Shown: positions 1 through 9,984, numbered from the stretch's first letter. The stretch: 64,000 nucleotides of DNA from Micrasema longulum (GCA_022494885.1 JAGVSM010001434.1:425932-489931); one strand, 5' to 3'. Notes: generated by a model from the letters alone, not told the origin. Numbers and translations are program-made.

Positions 1-117
1 TAATAAATAGTAAATATTTTCCATTACATTTTATACCTACAACATCTGGCCATAAACAGCCGTTAAAAAAAAATTAATCAATGTACAAGCTTTTTAAACC
101 TACACACACTAGTCTTT

Positions 118-376
118 TTAGGGTTTTTGTCCATCTCGAGGTTGATTGGTCAGAACGTTTGCTTACCATGCAAAGAGTTTTGGGTTCGACTCCAGACATT
201 TCGACATGAAATATTGATTTTAAATGTTGTTTTTACACTGCAGAGTCCAGGACTGGCAACTAAAGCTTAAGACTGATATTATTTTTTTCATGTTTTAAAA
301 ATGATCAAAATACGCTGCAGCTAATGATCCAATGCAGTACCTTATGCACTTTCAGTATTTTGGGTTTGAAAATATA
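118..376 (+). mobile_element. SINE A, tRNA-derived, copy 1
   Basis: A tRNA-like head with a degenerate A box and a B-box-like GGTTCGACTCC near 183 is followed by the body 'GACATGAAATATT...TTTTTACACT' and a tail with 'ATACGCTGC' and 'CAATGCAGTACC'. The same order recurs at about 4.1, 43.7, 50.9 and 57.9 kb, and in reverse at 3.4 kb. It is non-coding and would depend on a partner LINE for mobility. This copy is diverged. Confidence 0.6.
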
Positions 377-1714
377 TTTCCATTGCAAAATAACGTAAAA
401 TCAATTGTTTTAAAACAGAATATACAAGGTGACAATTGCGCATGCGTAGATTAGATAAGAAAATTGTCCGTCGATCTCGCTAGATATTTTCATTCTAGTA
501 TTGAATTACGATTATAATGTTACGATAAATCCCTGTTTCTTTGTCTTACATATTTTTACTATAAATTATTAATTTATTTACACATGAATTTACTTGGCAG
601 TGCACTGCACTTATGCAAATACTAAGAAACCGCCCGCACCCCTGTCCTCCACCCTTCCTTTTCCCGTTCATTCACGAATAATACGAAGCCAAGATATCTT
701 CCTTCAGCCCAACACGTCTACCCTATATTTCATATTTAAAAATCAGATGCTATATTTATTATCAATTAACGTCACCTCACGGTTATCTATAAATAACTGC
801 TTTTTTCTTCTTGCGCAAGCTTAGATTACAGATATTATTTGAAGCTTCTCTATTTAGATAATATCATTTTGAACATTATTTCCTAAGGACCATTTTCCTT
901 TGGTAGTATATAATTGACATATGGCACCAGTTCTTTTGTTCGCCCATCTTATTGTGATATTGGTGACGCTCCGCTCGGTGTGTGTGTCCATTTTTGGCAT
1001 TATTCATTTTTAGAAGGAATTGGAGCGGACTCAGTGTTAACATTGTTGTTGCAATATTATAATGAATGAATTTTAATGTTTTATTTCAAAACTTTTACAA
1101 ATATGTATTGTATTAAAATAATGTAGAATATACCTACATATATCGCGAAATTACCAATTGTTGTTAAAGTTTAATTGATGGATTCTTGTTTGTAATTATT
1201 TGAATTAAAAATAAGTAGGTACTTATTCTTCTGTTTTCAGCAGCTGAAGTGGAAAAATGATGTATTCACATGAAACCAAATAAAAAAATAGCTGTGTATA
1301 TATTTTTTAATTTATACGTATACTAGTGTACAAGCAAGTTCAAAATTGAAAAAAAAATGCTTTCGCATAAAAAAGTCACCGTTTGCCACTGGTTCACATA
1401 ATACAAAGCATTTGACCTGTATCTGATGGAGTTTCAAATTAATGACGTCGGTGAGAAATCCCTCAAAATGCCTTTACCTAAAAATATCTTTTCTTCTTTT
1501 CTATTTCTTTTCCGGTCTTCCTTATTCATATTTTTAAAATGGGACGTACTCATAAAATCATTTCAGTTCTTTTAATTTTGATTGTTTTCTTGATTGAATT
1601 CTTATCGACAATTTTTGTGGAATTCCAGTGTAATGGTATAAATAATAATGTATATTTAAATAAAAATTGAATATTCAAAATACGGGGTAGTGCGTTAAGG
1701 TACATTGTTAAGCT
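377..1714. other. no gene recognised
   Basis: AT-rich sequence with only short chance open frames. One at 594-824 has no recognisable domain. I see no repeat homologous to the rest of the window. Confidence 0.5.
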
Positions 1715-2110
1715 AAATGTTATTTATTTATATATTTGATATACATATAAAGGCAGGAATATTGCCTTAAGGCAATTTCGTTCTATCTACCCAAACCGTT
1801 TAGTTTGAGAAAATTACAAGTACATGGAAATATTGAATCTTACAATTTTATAGAAAATTAAAAACAAAGATTAATACAATAAAAACATTAAAAAAATAAC
1901 ACTTTACTATGAAGAGTGGAGAGGGGATGGGAAGGAAAGAAGAAGGATAAAGGAACAACTTAAATATTTAGATAGTGACATTTCAATCTTGACTTAAATG
2001 TAAATGAAGAAGCGGCGTCTCTTACATAAGTAGGTAGGTTATACCACAATCAAGCAGCTACTACTGTAAAAGAGGAGGCAGGAAAATTAGAGTTATTTCA
2101 GTATTCATTT
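1715..2110 (-). pseudogene. LINE 3' fragment, C-terminus of reverse transcriptase ORF
   Basis: On the minus strand, about 1960-2095 reads as a degenerate 'LWYNLPTYVRDA...FKSRLK' stretch. This is the usual extreme C-terminal pattern of CR1/Jockey-type LINE ORF2 (a LWNxLP motif, then FKxxLK). It runs into an A-rich tail, seen on the plus strand as TTTATTTATATATTT near 1722. No catalytic domain remains. The family assignment rests on this motif only. Confidence 0.5.
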
Positions 2111-2194
2111 AATTGTTCTCCGGCTTTCTCCTATACATTAACCTGAACTATAACATTTTAATTCGTACATTCCACTTTTTCAAATATTTCGACC

Positions 2195-2379
2195 TTATCT
2201 TTACTATTGCTCGAAAATTCAATAACGATATATCAAACTACGTATCATTTTTTAATTACTTAAATCATAGTTTTGACGAATCAAGAGACATTCCAATTTT
2301 ACACGTAGAACATAAAGGTACAAAAGAGGATAGATTAAATTTTTTAGAAAGAAACAAATTAAAAATTAATAGCGATTGA
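2195..2379 (+). pseudogene. possible Penelope-like element C-terminus
   Basis: The frame ending at 2379 contains 'NYLNHSFDESRDIPILHV' followed by 'KGTKEDRLNFLER'. Penelope-like ORFs often end after the GIY-YIG region with a pattern of HL...H.F, then ILH...KG.KLN.LE.EI, and the order here matches. About 60 residues remain, with no reverse transcriptase or endonuclease core. A Penelope-like source would suit the hammerhead-like motifs elsewhere in the window, but a chance resemblance is possible. Confidence 0.4.
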
Positions 2380-2569
2380 ATTAAAATAAATCGGCAGATA
2401 TAATTTTAAAACTAACTCTTATTAACCTCTTTAGTTTAACTCTGTACATTTCAATAAAATATGTAATATTTTTAAATGAAAGAATCTTCCCTTACAGTAC
2501 ATCGCCAACATAGTTTTGTCCCACTCTGTTTGATTGAAATACTATTTATTGTTACGCTTTCGACGAATT

Positions 2570-3235
2570 TTTTAAATGTGTCTAAACTTAAAATTATTTT
2601 AAATTTTATATATATCAACAATATTTTGAGTTTGTCCAAATTTTTGTGAACAAGGACTGGATTCAACTCCCTGGGAAACTGTTCATATGAACATATTACA
2701 ACAGAGATGAAGAACATTTAGGAGAAGGTAATATAGAAGTCTAGGCATCTACAGGGCTACAGGGCACTTAAACCTGCCATTGACATGTCATAATTACCGA
2801 CTATATTACCTTCTCTTAAATGTTATTCATCTCTGTGTTAATATGTTAATATAAACAGCTCCCTAGGGAGTTGAATCCAGCCCTTGTCTACAAAAATTTG
2901 GACAAACTCAAAATATTGTTGATAAATCCACCTGGTCCATGAAGAAGTATAGAAATTGAAAAAATAACATTTTCAGGCGTTGCCTAGTACGCAGGTGAAA
3001 TAATTCAACTAGATGAATCTCACCCGCATAAATAAAGATTACAGCTCTTTAACTTTACAAACATCAACAGATGACATAATTGAAGGAATATAGATGTTCA
3101 AATATAGGCAGAATGGTGAATGTGTGTAAACTGGCCACTTAAACCAACCGTTGACAGGTCATAAGGCCTGTAGATGCCTAGTCTTCTATATTACCTTATT
3201 TTAAATGTTCTTCATCTCTGTTGTTAACATGTTTA
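2570..3235. repeat. family T, inverted plus tandem arrangement
   Basis: 2570-2750 is a reverse-orientation partial copy. 2756-3235 is a forward copy in which the unit restarts: 'CACTTAAACC' occurs at 2765 and 3136, a period of 371 bp. Landmarks are TTTGGACAAACTCAAA, CAGGCGTTGCCTAGTA, TGACAGGTCATAAG and 'TTCATCTCTGTT'. The same unit recurs at 14.8, 32.5, 45.5 and 62.2 kb. There is no coding potential, and the class is unknown. Confidence 0.7.
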
Positions 3236-3367
3236 ATATTTATAATTCTTACACTGTACAATATTTACTAGTCTAAAGATGCCTATTGGAAAGTGAAAGC
3301 GCTAATTGGTCAAAAAAAAGTTAAAGCGCAAGAATGATTAAATTATGATTAACATTCAAATATAAGT

Positions 3368-3510
3368 TATTATATCATCATCAGAATTTCCTTTCCGTAC
3401 CTAATGGTGCATAAGGCACTGCATTGGTGCACCAATGGCAGTGTATCTTGATCATTTTTATATCACAAAGATAAGATGACCAGTCTTACGCTTCAAGTAC
3501 CAGTCCAAGG
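3368..3510 (-). mobile_element. SINE A tail, copy 2
   Basis: Reverse complement of the SINE A 3' half: a landmark like 'ACTGGTACTTGAAGCGTAAGACTGGTCATCTTATC', interrupted by substitutions, then a GCACCAATGCAGTGCC-like segment, with a GATGAT end seen as 'atcatcatc' near 3375. The tRNA-like head is missing. Confidence 0.55.
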
Positions 3511-4094
3511 ATTACACCATTCCTTCAAATTGTTTCAACTGATGTAAAAACATATTTCGTATCATTTTTAGAAAAACACACCTTCGTTATTTGATGTGAC
3601 AATGAAAGAAGCACAAAAAAACGTAATTTTACAACTCGGAAAACTCTACACCATCAGCGAAGTGCAAAAATAAATTTAAGAAGAATTTTCATTTCTTTCG
3701 GGGGGCTGTTTGAACATTTTCAGGGCTTTCTCTATAATTTATTTCCCGAAAACTCGCGGCATAATTTAATAGGAGCACCATTCTCCGGAATGAATGTTGT
3801 ATTTTAAGGAGAAATTCTTTGTAATCGTATTTCAAGAAGTCAGAAAATTCACATGAAAATATGCTTAGTGTTACCTAAACAGAATTTTTTAATACTTCTT
3901 AATGTGAGGCTTAAAATCACAATAAAAAGGCAAGACTTATGTTCATTGTTACGTTTTATATATATTATATTTTAATCTTAAGATTTGCTTGGAATTTAAT
4001 TTTAATTTGTTTTTTAATTGCTTAGTGTACCTACCCTTATTTTATTTATTTATTCATCTTTTAATTTTAGCGAATGAAAAAGTATTTTTTCAGT
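3511..4094. other. no gene recognised
   Basis: AT-rich sequence with no open frame or repeat that I can assign. Confidence 0.5.
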
Positions 4095-4440
4095 AAAATA
4101 GTATCAGAAACCTAGAGGAGTGTTTTCGACTCGATTTCTGCTCTCAGGTAAAAATGAATATGAAAATTGTGTTGAGATAGGTCTGCCTAGTTTTGTTGTG
4201 GTAAAAGTGTTCGTCTACCATTTTTGAGCTGCTGGATTCGATTCCTGGCAGGTCAGATATTATTTTTCAACTTTGAATGTTTTTTCGGGCTGCAATATTT
4301 TGTTGCTTTGAAACTGACATCAGAAACGTAAGACTTATCACCTTACCTTATTGTAACACATGATCGAACTTCGCTGCATTTGATTTAGCAATGCAGTACC
4401 ATATGCACTACTGGGTGCGGAAAAATGGATGATAATTAAT
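4095..4440 (+). mobile_element. SINE A, copy 3, near complete
   Basis: Starts with the pre-tRNA leader also seen at 18.4 and 43.7 kb (an 'aGAAACCT...CTCTCAGGTAAAAAT' pattern). A tRNA-like region follows, with B box GATTCGATTCC near 4230, then 'ACATCAGAAACGTAAGACTTATCACCTTACC', broken by variation between copies, and 'GCAATGCAGTACCATATGCAC'-type sequence ending in a short GATGAT run. This is one of the most complete copies in the window. Confidence 0.6.
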
Positions 4441-5023
4441 TATCACCACGCTGCACCACTGGTGCAGCAAGAACTGTTCTTGTATGTTCAATATACCATT
4501 TTTGAAAAATTGAGTTACGAATGCTAATATGTTCAAAATCCTATTACTTGTTTATGTAGCGAAAGAATTAAAAAAATTCCATTAGTAAATAGTATTTTCA
4601 AATAAATAGTATTTTTTGATGGCCAACTTCTACTTACTGATTTTATTTGTTTGACTTTAAAAACATATAAAATGTTTTTGTAAAATTTTCAAAATGGTCC
4701 AAAATGGTCCTAAATGCTGAAAAAATTAGCTAACTCTTTTAATATATCTTTCATCATTTTAGTAAGAAAATTAACCTTTTTAATGAATTTTCTGATATGT
4801 CTTAATTCGAAGTTATATTATTTTTTTCTACTATTTACTCCAGTTATTCAGTAAATAAAGGTGTTTTTTTTTAAACAATGCGTTTAAACCCTATTTCAAA
4901 AATCGTGATTTAAAAATCATTCTCCACAACTTAAAGCCGTATCCATGAAAATTTACATCTCTTGAATTACGATTTTTGTACAAATAGGCGTTTGTTTTAA
5001 AAGATTTTTATTCCAAACAAATA
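4441..5023. other. no gene recognised
   Basis: AT-rich sequence with several poly-T runs and nothing assignable. Confidence 0.5.
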
Positions 5024-5083
5024 ACACTTATTTGTTTATAAATTTGTATAAACCACTTATTTTTTTTTTTTAAATACACTTCG

Positions 5084-5115
5084 ACCGGTTTCGAGGTTAC
5101 TACCTCATCGTCAGG
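5084..5115 (-). other. hammerhead-ribozyme-like core
   Basis: Minus strand reads CTGACGA, then GAGG-loop-CCTC (helix II), then GAAACCGGT. This matches the hammerhead core CUGANGA-helix II-GAAA. Helix III is short (ACC with a downstream GGT about 40 nt away), and I could not find a convincing helix I, so self-cleavage is unproven. Confidence 0.35.
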
Positions 5116-5236
5116 AATTTAACTAACTTATAATTGTATGAAAGAGATATGCTATTTATATAATAAAATATTGTCTCTTTCATACAATATTTTATTATAT
5201 AAATAGCAACGCATGTAATTATAAGTTAGTTAAATT

Positions 5237-5268
5237 CCTGACGATGAGGTAGTAACCTCGAAACCGGT
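5237..5268 (+). other. hammerhead-ribozyme-like core, mirror copy
   Basis: Plus-strand twin of the core in the left arm, with the same CTGACGA, GAGG/CCTC stem and GAAACCGGT. A short TTAAATT upstream can pair with AATTTAA downstream as a possible helix I, though one extra C intervenes before CTGACGA. Confidence 0.35.
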
Positions 5269-5364
5269 TGAAGTGTAATTTAAAAAAAAATTAAGTGGTT
5301 TTTACAAATTTATAAAGAAATAAGTGTAAAATGTCATACCACAAAGTGAAAAATAAGTTTTTAA

Positions 5365-6661
5365 TTAAACTTAAACATTAAAAAAAATCGTACTTATGCT
5401 GATGAGGCTCGCAACCCATCAGGTCGCTTCTCTCGGGGGGGCGCAAAGAGGAGGAATTCTCAGGAATGTAGAATTGCCACTTGGAATGTAAGAGGACGTA
5501 TGACTGATAAGATGAATGAACTGTGTGATATAATGAAGAATAAATGTATAGATTTATTGTGTGTCTCTGAGACTTGGAAGAAAGGGAGTGGTTCGATGGA
5601 GCACGGTGATACTCTGGTTCTCTGGTCCGGTCTCCCTGAGACGGACAGAGCTTGCCGGGGTGTTGCTGCGTTTCTATCGCCAAGAATGATAGAGGGCATG
5701 AATGAATATGAATTTGTAAGTGAGAGACTCATGTTTGTCAGATTTAAGGTCGGACTGACAAGATTGCTTGTTATCATAGGATACGCTCCTGTCAACTCCG
5801 ACTGTGAATCTGAGAAGGACGAGTTTTGGACGAGTCTAATGAATGTGATGAATGGGAAAAAAGATAGCGAAAGGATAGTTTTGGCTGGAGATCTTAATGG
5901 TTGGGTGGGAACAAGGAGAGATGGGCTGGAGTCAGCTCTAGGTATGTTTGGGGATGCAAGAGTGAATGACAATGGGAAAAGACTGCTAGAGGTATGCCTG
6001 GAATGGAACCTTTTTGTATCAAATACATTTTTCGAGCATAAAGGAATCCACCAATACACATGGGAGAGAGGAAATGAAAGGTCGATTATCGATTATGTCA
6101 TCATTGACTCTAGATTGAAGCCTGTAACTGTCGACACACGTGTGTACAGAGGGGCCGAGATGGAATCAGACCATTTTTTAGTGGTCTCAAGGGTGATTCT
6201 GTTTAAGGGATGGCGGTCCCAAACAAACAAAGTGCAGGCTCCTTCTAGAGTCAAAGTTGAAAAACTGCAAAATGCTGACATAAAAGATAATTTTGAAAGA
6301 TCTGTGAGTCACAGACTGAACGAAAAAGATGTAGAATGTATGGGTATAAACGATATGTGGGAGTGTTTGAAAATAAGTATGTGCGAGGCGGCGAAAGAAG
6401 TGTGCGGTGTGACAACGCTAGGGAGAAAGAAAGGTGATGCGTGGTGGGACGACGAAGTCAAAAAACTCGTTAAAGAAAAGAAGGATGCGTGGATAAATTT
6501 GCTTGCTGTAAAAAAGAATACAATTGAATATGAATCGGCTAAACGCGTGTATGGTGAAAGTAAGAAAAAGGTTAAGCAGGGTGTATGTGAACGGAAGAAA
6601 AAATTGAAGGATGAAGAAGGAATGAAAATGACACACAATTTCCATGAAAACATTAAAGTTT
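5365..6661 (+). pseudogene. RTE-like ORF, endonuclease domain
   Basis: The frame is open from 5365, and the first ATG is at 5500. The domain starts before that ATG, with 'CRIATWNVRG' at about 5467-5496, so an upstream or non-ATG start is likely. Catalytic-type positions of the exonuclease-endonuclease-phosphatase fold are visible: the N of TWN, E of SETW (residue 24 counting from the ATG), GDLN (130-133), IDY (197-199) and SDH (223-225). The domain would nick target DNA to prime reverse transcription. The frame ends 'KVFGKL-stop'. One missing T in the run at about 6656-6660 explains this, since adding a T restores 'FWKAVKN' in the next frame. Confidence 0.85.
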
Positions 6662-7028
6662 TTGGAAAGCTGTGAAAAACTCCAGGAGTAGCAGTGAAAG
6701 CGGAGGCATGACAGTTGTTAAAGATAAGGATGGAAAAATGGTGACTAGTGAGAGTGGAATAAAAGAGATATGGAAGGAATACTTTGAGGAAGTTTATGAA
6801 TCGCACACTGGTAACTCGGGCGGTGCCGATGTATCGACATTATCCGAGGTGTGTCTGAACGCAAATGATGAGTTAAGTCAGATTAGTATGAAAGAAATTA
6901 TCAGCGTTGTCAAATGTATGCGGAATGGTAAAGCGCAAGGGTATGATTGTATTGCAGCAGAGTTTATTAAGTCGGGTGGCAAATTAATTCTCACATGGCT
7001 ACATAAACTTTTTAACTTGTGTCTCATG
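6662..7028 (+). pseudogene. RTE-like ORF, linker and start of RT
   Basis: Continuation of the same ORF in a second frame: 'FWKAVKNSRSSSESGG', then 'IKEIWKEYFEEVYE', 'MKEIISVVKCMRNGKAQGYD' and 'AEFIKSGG', the standard lead-in to LINE reverse transcriptase (the GKAxGxDxIxAE motif). Near 7028 the frame shifts again. Inserting one G after ATG at 7026-7028 would join it to 'EERTPPDWRRAVVMPLYKGKG'. Confidence 0.8.
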
Positions 7029-8160
7029 AGGAAAGGACTCCACCTGATTGGAGGAGGGCAGTTGTTATGCCGTTATACAAGGGAAAGGGTTCTAAGGTGG
7101 AGTGTGGGAATTACAGAGCTATCAGTCTTCTGAGCGCTGTCGGCAAAATGTATGGAAGAATAATGATAGAAAGAGTAAGAAACGTGACCAAGGAGAAAGT
7201 ATGGGATGTACAGAGTGGATTTATGAATGGTAGAGGATGTAAGGATCAAATATTTGCATTACGCAATATGACAGAAAAGTTTTTGGCGAAAAACCAGAAG
7301 CTTTTCTGCGCTTTTGTTGATTTGCAAAAAGCATTTGATCGAGTTGATAGGAAAAAATTATGGATGGTTCTATCGGAGTATGGAGTGAGTGACAACCTTG
7401 TCCGCGCTATTGCTTCCTTGTACAAAGATAGTGTAGCGTGCGTAAGGGTAAATGGGTCATTAACTTCCTGGTTTGACATCCCTAAAGGAGTCAAACAGGG
7501 ATGTGTTATGTCACCGTGGTTATTCAACATATACATGGATAAATGTATGAGAGAATTGAAAAGTATGGATGTGGGAGCGAAAATGAGTAATCTTACTGTC
7601 AGTTGCCTTCTGTACGCCGATGACGCAGTCCTCCTAGCTGACAGCGAAGAGGAACTGCAATCCTTGGTTACAAAGGTTTACAAAGTGTGCAAGGAGAGTG
7701 ATTTGCTAATGAATGTGCAAAAGTCGAACGTCATGGTTCTTGAAAGAAATGTAACTATGACTGAATGTAAGATTGTAGTAAATGGAGATAGTTTGAAACA
7801 GGTCGAAGAATTTGTATATCTGGGTAGTATGTTTACCAGAGATGGAAATATGGACAAGGATATTGAAAGGAGGGTTAGTGCCGGTAACAGAGTTAATGGT
7901 GCCTTAAAGTCTGTCGTAGCAAATAAGTGTCTATCGCAAGAGGCTAAATTAGTAGTTCATAATGGAGTTCTGGTACCAACCCTAATGTATGGAAGCGAAG
8001 CATTGAGTTGGAAAAAAAGGGACGAAAGTAGACTGAATGCTGTTGAAATGCGATCCCTCAGGCGAATGTGCAGAAAAACAATGTATGATAGGTGCCCTAA
8101 TGTCGAAATTAGAGCAGAATGCAAGGCTGAGTTAAGCATTATCGACAAAATTAAGAAAGG
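7029..8160 (+). pseudogene. RTE-like ORF, reverse transcriptase domain
   Basis: Third frame. RT motifs are in order: 'DWRRAVVMPLYKGKG', 'NYRAISLL', 'FVDLQKAFDRVD' (first catalytic Asp), 'KGVKQGCVMSPWLFN' and 'CLLYADDAVLLA' (the YADD catalytic pair, near 7613-7624), then 'EFVYLGSMF' and a thumb/C-terminal region with 'RSLRRMCRKTMYDR'. All catalytic aspartates are intact. The frame runs on to 8200 as nonsense after a one-base T insertion near 8161. The copy at 26.1 kb has GGTCTTTTG where this one has GGTTCTTTTG. Confidence 0.85.
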
Positions 8161-8444
8161 TTCTTTTGCGATGGTTCGGTCATGTGGAGCGAATGAATGA
8201 TGAAAGGACGGCTAAAAAGATTTATGATGCGAATGTGTCTGGTTGTAGAAGTCGAGGAAGGCCGAGAAAGACATGGCATGATCAAGTACAACAAATTTTT
8301 GAAAGTGGTCATGTGAAAAGTCGGAATAATCGACGTGCGTGCATGAGAAGATGTATGAATGTGAAGGAAGCAAAGGAAGTGTGCCAGGACAGAGTGGTGT
8401 GGCGTTCTATCCTCTCTGCCTACCCCTCTGGGGAAATGGCGTGA
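8161..8444 (+). pseudogene. RTE-like ORF, C-terminal region
   Basis: Fourth frame segment: 'RWFGHVERMNDERTAKK', 'GRPRKTWHDQVQQ', then 'RRACMRRCMNVKEAKEVC' and 'WRSILSAYPSGEMA-stop'. The Cys-containing stretch (RRACM..CMN...VC) is conserved in all copies in this window, so it is a real part of the protein; its role is unknown. The stop TGA lies at 8442-8444, directly before the tail. Confidence 0.85.
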
Positions 8445-8466
8445 TGGTTAGTTAGTTAGTTAGTTA
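8445..8466 (+). repeat. GTTA microsatellite tail of RTE copy
   Basis: After TGATGG come four GTTA repeats. RTE-type LINEs typically end in short tandem repeats rather than poly(A). Other copies here end in GTA, GTTT or GTT. Confidence 0.8.
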
Positions 8467-8739
8467 AGGTTATCAACCATTTTTTTTATTTCGAATACAA
8501 AAATATTATAAGGGGGAAAAAAACATAACCGAGAGAAGTGAAGATTAAATTAATATTAACAATAATAAAAACATCAATGTTTTGAGTATGTCTAAATGTT
8601 TACAGACAGGATGGATTTCCTCCCTAGGGGGTTATGTATTATTAGATCTGAAAAACATCAAATTAAAAACAAGCTCAAAGTAATAACTGGAAAAAGTATT
8701 ATTTAAAGTATCCCAAAAACAAGGGGTAAAAAACTGATC
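8467..8739 (+). repeat. family R, left half
   Basis: Matches 33520-33730 closely ('AAGGTTATCAA', 'TTCGAATAC', 'ATTATAAGGG', 'AACATCAAATTAAAAAC', 'AAAGTATC'). It is interrupted by a 73-bp insertion at 8578-8650 and then by the RTE copy at 8753. Class unknown, non-coding. Confidence 0.65.
8578..8650. mobile_element. 73-bp family T piece inserted in R
   Basis: The insert carries the T landmarks 'TTTTGAGTATGTCTAAATG' and 'CCTCCCTAGGGGG'. It is flanked by AAAAACATCAA at 8567-8577 and 8651-8661, an 11-bp target-site duplication. The R copy at 33.6 kb lacks it and shows a single AAAACATCAAATT site. Confidence 0.6.
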
Positions 8740-8752
8740 AGTATTTACATAA

Positions 8753-9496
8753 ACAAACAAACAAACCATCACGTCGTTTCCCCGTAAGGCAGAGAGGATA
8801 GAACGCCACAACACTCTATATTTGCATACAGATCTCGCTTCCTCTACATTCATACATCTTCTCATGCACGCGCGCCGATTATTCCGACTTTTGACATGTC
8901 CATCTTTAAGTATTTGTTGGATTTGGTCATGCCATGTCTTTCTCGGTCTTCCTCTATTTCTGCATCCATCAACATTCGCATTGTAAATATTCTAGCCGTT
9001 CTCTCGCTGTCCATTCGTTCTACATGTCCAAACCAGCGCAGAGATCCTTTCTTGATTTTGTCGATAATGCTTGTCTCAGCCTTACATAATGTACGGATCT
9101 CAACATTTGTGCATCTATCGTACATAGTTTTACCACCCATTCGCCTGAGAGATCGCATTTCGACAGCATTCAGCCTACTTTCGTCCCTGTTTTTCCAAGT
9201 CCATACTTCGCTCCCATACATCAGGGACGAGACCAGGACTCCGTTGTGAACTGCCAATTTTGCCTCTTGTGACAAACATTTATTTGCCAAGGTCGATTTA
9301 AGTGCACCGTTAACTCTGTTCCCGGCACTCACCCTCCTTTCAATATCTTTCTCAGTCATTTCATCCTAGTGAACATACTTCCCAGATACACAAATTCCTC
9401 TACTTGTTTTAGTATAACTCCATTTCACATTTAGTCACACTTTCATTTCTTTCAAAAACCATCACATTCGATTTATCGACATTCATCGGCAAAAAA
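8753..9496 (-). mobile_element. RTE-like LINE, 5'-truncated, 13-bp TSD
   Basis: Minus-strand copy with tail GTTT repeats at 8753-8766, C-terminus 'WRSILSA', 'RWFGHVERMDSERTA' and RT thumb 'KDIERRVSAGNRVNGALKS'. It is 5'-truncated at 9496 within the region just after YADD. AGTATTTACATAA flanks it at 8740-8752 and 9497-9509. Small deletions (for example about 5 bp near the C-terminal SAYP motif) disrupt the frame. Confidence 0.85.
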
Positions 9497-9509
9497 AGTA
9501 TTTACATAA

Positions 9510-9925
9510 TTGGAAATAATAATAAAAAAATGCTCAATTGCAAAAAAACATTTTCAAATAGGAAAAATACTTCAATAATATAAGGAACAACACTAACCAT
9601 TGGTTGATTCCGGAGAACTAGTGACGTCGTTCAAAGTAGTTAATTTTTATCAAAATCATTTTTCTTATTTTTTTATCACATTCATTTGAGAAACTTTGCT
9701 GTACAATTAAATGCTATAATTTTTACCGCGCGTAAGAAAACATTTTTTTATATCCAATTTCCCGTTGCACTGAACTTCCTCATCAATTGTTATGTTCCGG
9801 ATTTCAGTCTGCACACCTACCAAAACCTAGCCTGGCTTCGTGTTTGTCTCTTGCCTTGCGATCTGTAGTGACATCATACCCACCCCACACCCGTATGTAT
9901 ATTCACTCGTTTATGCTACATGGTT
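9510..9925 (+). repeat. family R, right half
   Basis: Resumes the R sequence after the RTE insertion and matches 33738-34187: 'GGAACAACACTAACCATTGG', 'GTGACGTCGTTCAAAGTAG', 'TTTTTACCGCGCGTAAGAAA', 'CTTGCCTTGCGATC', and ending 'TATGCTACATGG'. The short open frame at 9686-9868 is part of the repeat, not a gene. Confidence 0.65.
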
Positions 9926-9984
9926 ATCTTCGACTTCTTCTCGGTGAGTTCTGCTAATTGGTCAGTTGACTTACCGCAAACCGG

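Larger units (their letters stand above)
5024..5328. repeat. 305-bp foldback with two hammerhead-like cores
   Basis: The two halves are near-perfect inverted copies. The outer arms begin ACACTTATTTG and end AAATAAGTGT. The centre is a 23-bp perfect dyad (from CTATTTATATAATAAAATA, just past the inner start) around a ~9-nt spacer near 5178. Each arm carries CTGACGA, a GAGG/CCTC hairpin, then GAAACCGGT: minus strand at 5084-5115, plus strand at 5237-5268. The near identity of the arms points to a recent inversion or foldback event. It may derive from Penelope-like or retrozyme-type termini. Confidence 0.75.
5365..8466 (+). mobile_element. RTE-like LINE, longest copy, nearly complete
   Basis: A non-LTR retrotransposon with an N-terminal apurinic-like endonuclease, central reverse transcriptase, a C-terminal region with a RWFGHVERM motif, and a GTTA microsatellite tail. 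The endonuclease fold pattern and the 'RWFGHV..RM...GRPRKTW' C-terminus suit the RTE group. Three single-base changes break the frame (near 6659, 7028 and 8161), so it cannot make one protein now. The reading frame is open upstream to 5365. The true 5' end and TSD were not found. Shorter copies lie at 8.75, 23.8, 26.1, 34.6, 37.8 and 59.2 kb. Confidence 0.85.

Noticed and set aside
5378..6059. Long minus-strand frames opposite the RTE-like endonuclease.
   Set aside because: They are the complement of a coding region with strong motifs on the plus strand, and contain no domain of their own.
6309..6806. 165-codon minus-strand frame.
   Set aside because: Shadow of the RTE-like ORF on the plus strand.
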